Positions 23,088 to 24,560 of a DNA stretch of 24,560 nt are shown here, one piece after another. Position 1 is the first letter of the stretch, and each line of letters starts with the position of its first letter. The stretch comes from Treponema sp. GTDB taxonomy: Bacteria; Spirochaetota; Spirochaetia; Treponematales; Treponemataceae. The position numbers were made by a program, and so were the translations under genes. The DNA lies in the NCBI GenBank assembly GCA_016293005.1, contig JAEDFA010000025.1, forward strand, positions 1 to 24,560. The letters are read 5' to 3'. A model generated the notes under the pieces. That model was not told the DNA's origin. It ran no database searches and saw nothing but the letters and a program-made list of their open reading frames with translations.

Positions 23088-24515
23088 TCACAATGAAGCG
23101 TTAAAAGATTCAGTTTTATCGATGAAAATAATATTTTCTCTTGGCGTCCACCCTGAAATATTTTCAAATTCGATAAAAACCCAATTTCCCGCTTCCTGTA
23201 AAACTTTTACCCGTGACCCGTTTGCTACAGAAGGAATCGCTTCAACAGAAACTTCCGGAACATTTCTGATTTTTCCGTTGATTATAACGGCAGATTTTTC
23301 TGTAAGATGAAAAGCGTAATTGAAAGAAAACGCAGAAAATGCAAAAAAAGCAAAAACCAGCGCAACCGAAACAAAAATCCGTTTCTTTATTATAAAAAAA
23401 AGTGAAAGCAAAAATAAAAGAAGCGTAAAACACGAGCAGAAAGCAAATACATTCACATTTTTTTCAGAAATTCCGTTATAAATTCCTAAAGATTCTTCAA
23501 ATTCTCGTCGAATCTTTTTTTCTTCCTGCCAGATGTGAGAATATTTTTCATTTATGCGAAGAGAAGCAATTTTTTTGCAGTCAGAAACAGAAACACTAGG
23601 TTTTCCTGAATTTTCAGAATCTTCCGAAAGCTCAACGAACGCATACGGAAAAACATCTGCGTAAGTCTTTATATTTTTCTTTTCATTCTGAGTTTCTTTA
23701 ACAAGAATTTCAAAATCGGAAAGAGAAATATCCTGTCTTTCCCCGGAATAACTGACGGCTGAAACGACAATTTCAGGGAAAACCTGCAAACCTTTTGAAA
23801 TCGGAATCCAGGAAAATTTTGCCACAGGAATTTTTTCAGAAGAAAACGAACTTCCGCCTGGATTTTCCACAAATGAATCAATTTTTTCAAGTTCACTGAA
23901 AACTGCATTTTTCAAAACCGTCGAATTTACTGAAAGAACTTGAAGTGCGTACTGAACATAAACTGAAAAAACGAGCGGTTTTCCAAGAGATGAAGAAATT
24001 TTCGCATTAGAAATAATTTTGTTCTTATTAAAAATAAGTTTTTCTCCGTTTTCAAATTCGTAAATTACGCGTGGAAGAATTTTTTTGGGATGCGGTAAAA
24101 TCGTTATGCCTTTAAAAGCAATAGAATAATTTCTTCCTCGATATTTAAGCAAAAGCGAAGGAAGCCTGTAAAAACCTTCTTCGTCAAATGAAAACCAAAG
24201 TTCAATCACAACTCCGCCGTTTTTAGAATAACTTTGATTCTGCCTTGCAGATTTAAAATGAACTTTTTCCGGCAGTTTTTGAATATCGTAAGAAATTTCA
24301 TTGGAAGAAACATACGGAACTTCAAGCGAAAAAAGAATATCAGTATCCGTGTAAAGCTCAGAATCTTGCGGTACAACTGAAAGCGTTTTTATAATTCTTG
24401 AAGTAAGATTCTGAGAAAAACCGTAATTTCCAAAAAAAATCAGATTTAATAAGAAAAATATTTTTAATAATCTTGAGATAAATTTCCTTCCTGAACAGAA
24501 TTTGAATTTTTCCAT
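23088..24515 (-). CDS. BatD-like exported protein with C-terminal SH3-like domain
   Basis: 475 residues. A signal peptide (about 1-35, ending near FGNYGFSQN) leads into a beta-rich periplasmic region of tandem Ig-like character: SRIIKTLSVVPQDSELYTD, WFSFDEEGFYRLPSL, then a second copy-like region with SWIPISKGLQVFPEIVVSA. This is the BatD/aerotolerance pattern. Two membrane spans (about 351-373 and 378-400) are followed by a C-terminal bacterial SH3 domain (about 405-465; NGSRVKVLQEAGNWVFIEF). SH3 ends are usual for BatE, so this looks like a BatD body with a BatE-like end. Assignment is by pattern. The SD is uncertain (GGGAG about 16 nt up). A batABC-type neighbour would lie off the right edge. 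Confidence 0.6.
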   Translation of the reverse strand: MEKFKFCSGRKFISRLLKIFFLLNLIFFGNYGFSQNLTSRIIKTLSVVPQDSELYTDTDILFSLEVPYVSSNEISYDIQKLPEKVHFKSARQNQSYSKNGGVVIELWFSFDEEGFYRLPSLLLKYRGRNYSIAFKGITILPHPKKILPRVIYEFENGEKLIFNKNKIISNAKISSSLGKPLVFSVYVQYALQVLSVNSTVLKNAVFSELEKIDSFVENPGGSSFSSEKIPVAKFSWIPISKGLQVFPEIVVSAVSYSGERQDISLSDFEILVKETQNEKKNIKTYADVFPYAFVELSEDSENSGKPSVSVSDCKKIASLRINEKYSHIWQEEKKIRREFEESLGIYNGISEKNVNVFAFCSCFTLLLFLLSLFFIIKKRIFVSVALVFAFFAFSAFSFNYAFHLTEKSAVIINGKIRNVPEVSVEAIPSVANGSRVKVLQEAGNWVFIEFENISGWTPRENIIFIDKTESFNASL

Positions 24516-24560
24516 TGCTGTCTTTCACGCTCCCTTATCACACTGAAAACCGAACTGTCT
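24464..24560 (-). CDS. possible 3' end of upstream gene, partial
   Basis: A frame open to the window edge on the minus strand encodes about 31 residues with a charged helical character (VIREREQQW-like) before TAA at 24464-24466, overlapping the BatD-like start by 52 nt. In bat operons a TPR protein (BatC) often precedes BatD, which would fit. A rival frame ends with TGA at 24525-24527. The sequence is too short to decide. Confidence 0.25.
   Translation of the reverse strand, partial: DSSVFSVIRERERQQWKNSNSVQEGNLSQDY

Overview
The window looks like the chromosome of a low-GC spirochaete, most likely a Treponema-type anaerobe. The reasons are the strongly A/T-biased, A-tract-rich DNA, an enlarged PRPP synthetase, a BatD-like aerotolerance protein, a spirochaete-type protein of unknown function, a FliL-like protein, and a LysM/M23 envelope peptidase sitting among housekeeping genes. 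This assignment is inference from gene content; no rRNA or phylogenetic marker was compared.

Layout. Positions 1-299 hold about one and a half units of a ~200-bp tandem repeat built from tRNA-half-like sequences and hairpins. 293-3475 (minus) carries a sugar-kinase/HAD-phosphatase fusion and PRPP synthetase (prs). 3654-6364 (plus) is pyruvate kinase translationally linked to a PhnP-type metallo-hydrolase, ending in a terminator shared with rpmB. 6445-11900 (minus) contains an operon of HtrA-type protease, a large tyrosine-phosphatase-like protein and uvrB, followed by rpmB (L28) with its own promoter. 12009-14799 holds three poorly known genes: a large soluble protein, an acidic membrane protein on the opposite strand, and a FliL-like membrane protein. 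14925-16361 (plus) is a compact operon of small membrane protein, ECF sigma factor and zinc-type anti-sigma factor. 16409-18195 (minus) has a LysM/M23 peptidase and rlmE. 18336-21566 (plus) is a two-gene His-Asp phosphorelay. 21626-24515 contains a DksA/TraR-type zinc-finger protein, infA, a membrane-anchored J-domain protein and a BatD-like exported protein.

How the genes may work together. Several genes concern envelope stress and sensing: the HtrA protease, the ECF sigma/anti-sigma pair, the M23 peptidase, the BatD-like protein and the phosphorelay. The phosphorelay pair carries all four phospho-residues of an H-D-H-D relay (H21, D456 and H595 in the kinase; D347 in the regulator). Each partner also carries a degenerate receiver in which the phospho-acceptor Asp is replaced by Asn, and the kinase has no sensor or membrane domain. 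Several genes (pyruvate kinase, htrA-like, the response regulator) have a -10-like box ending 6 nt before the start codon and no Shine-Dalgarno, which suggests leaderless mRNAs. Others (infA, rpmB, dksA-like, prs, M23) have clear ribosome-binding sites.

No stretch beyond the first 292 bases exceeds about 300 nt without a gene. No CRISPR array, insertion sequence, phage gene or complete tRNA/rRNA gene is visible.
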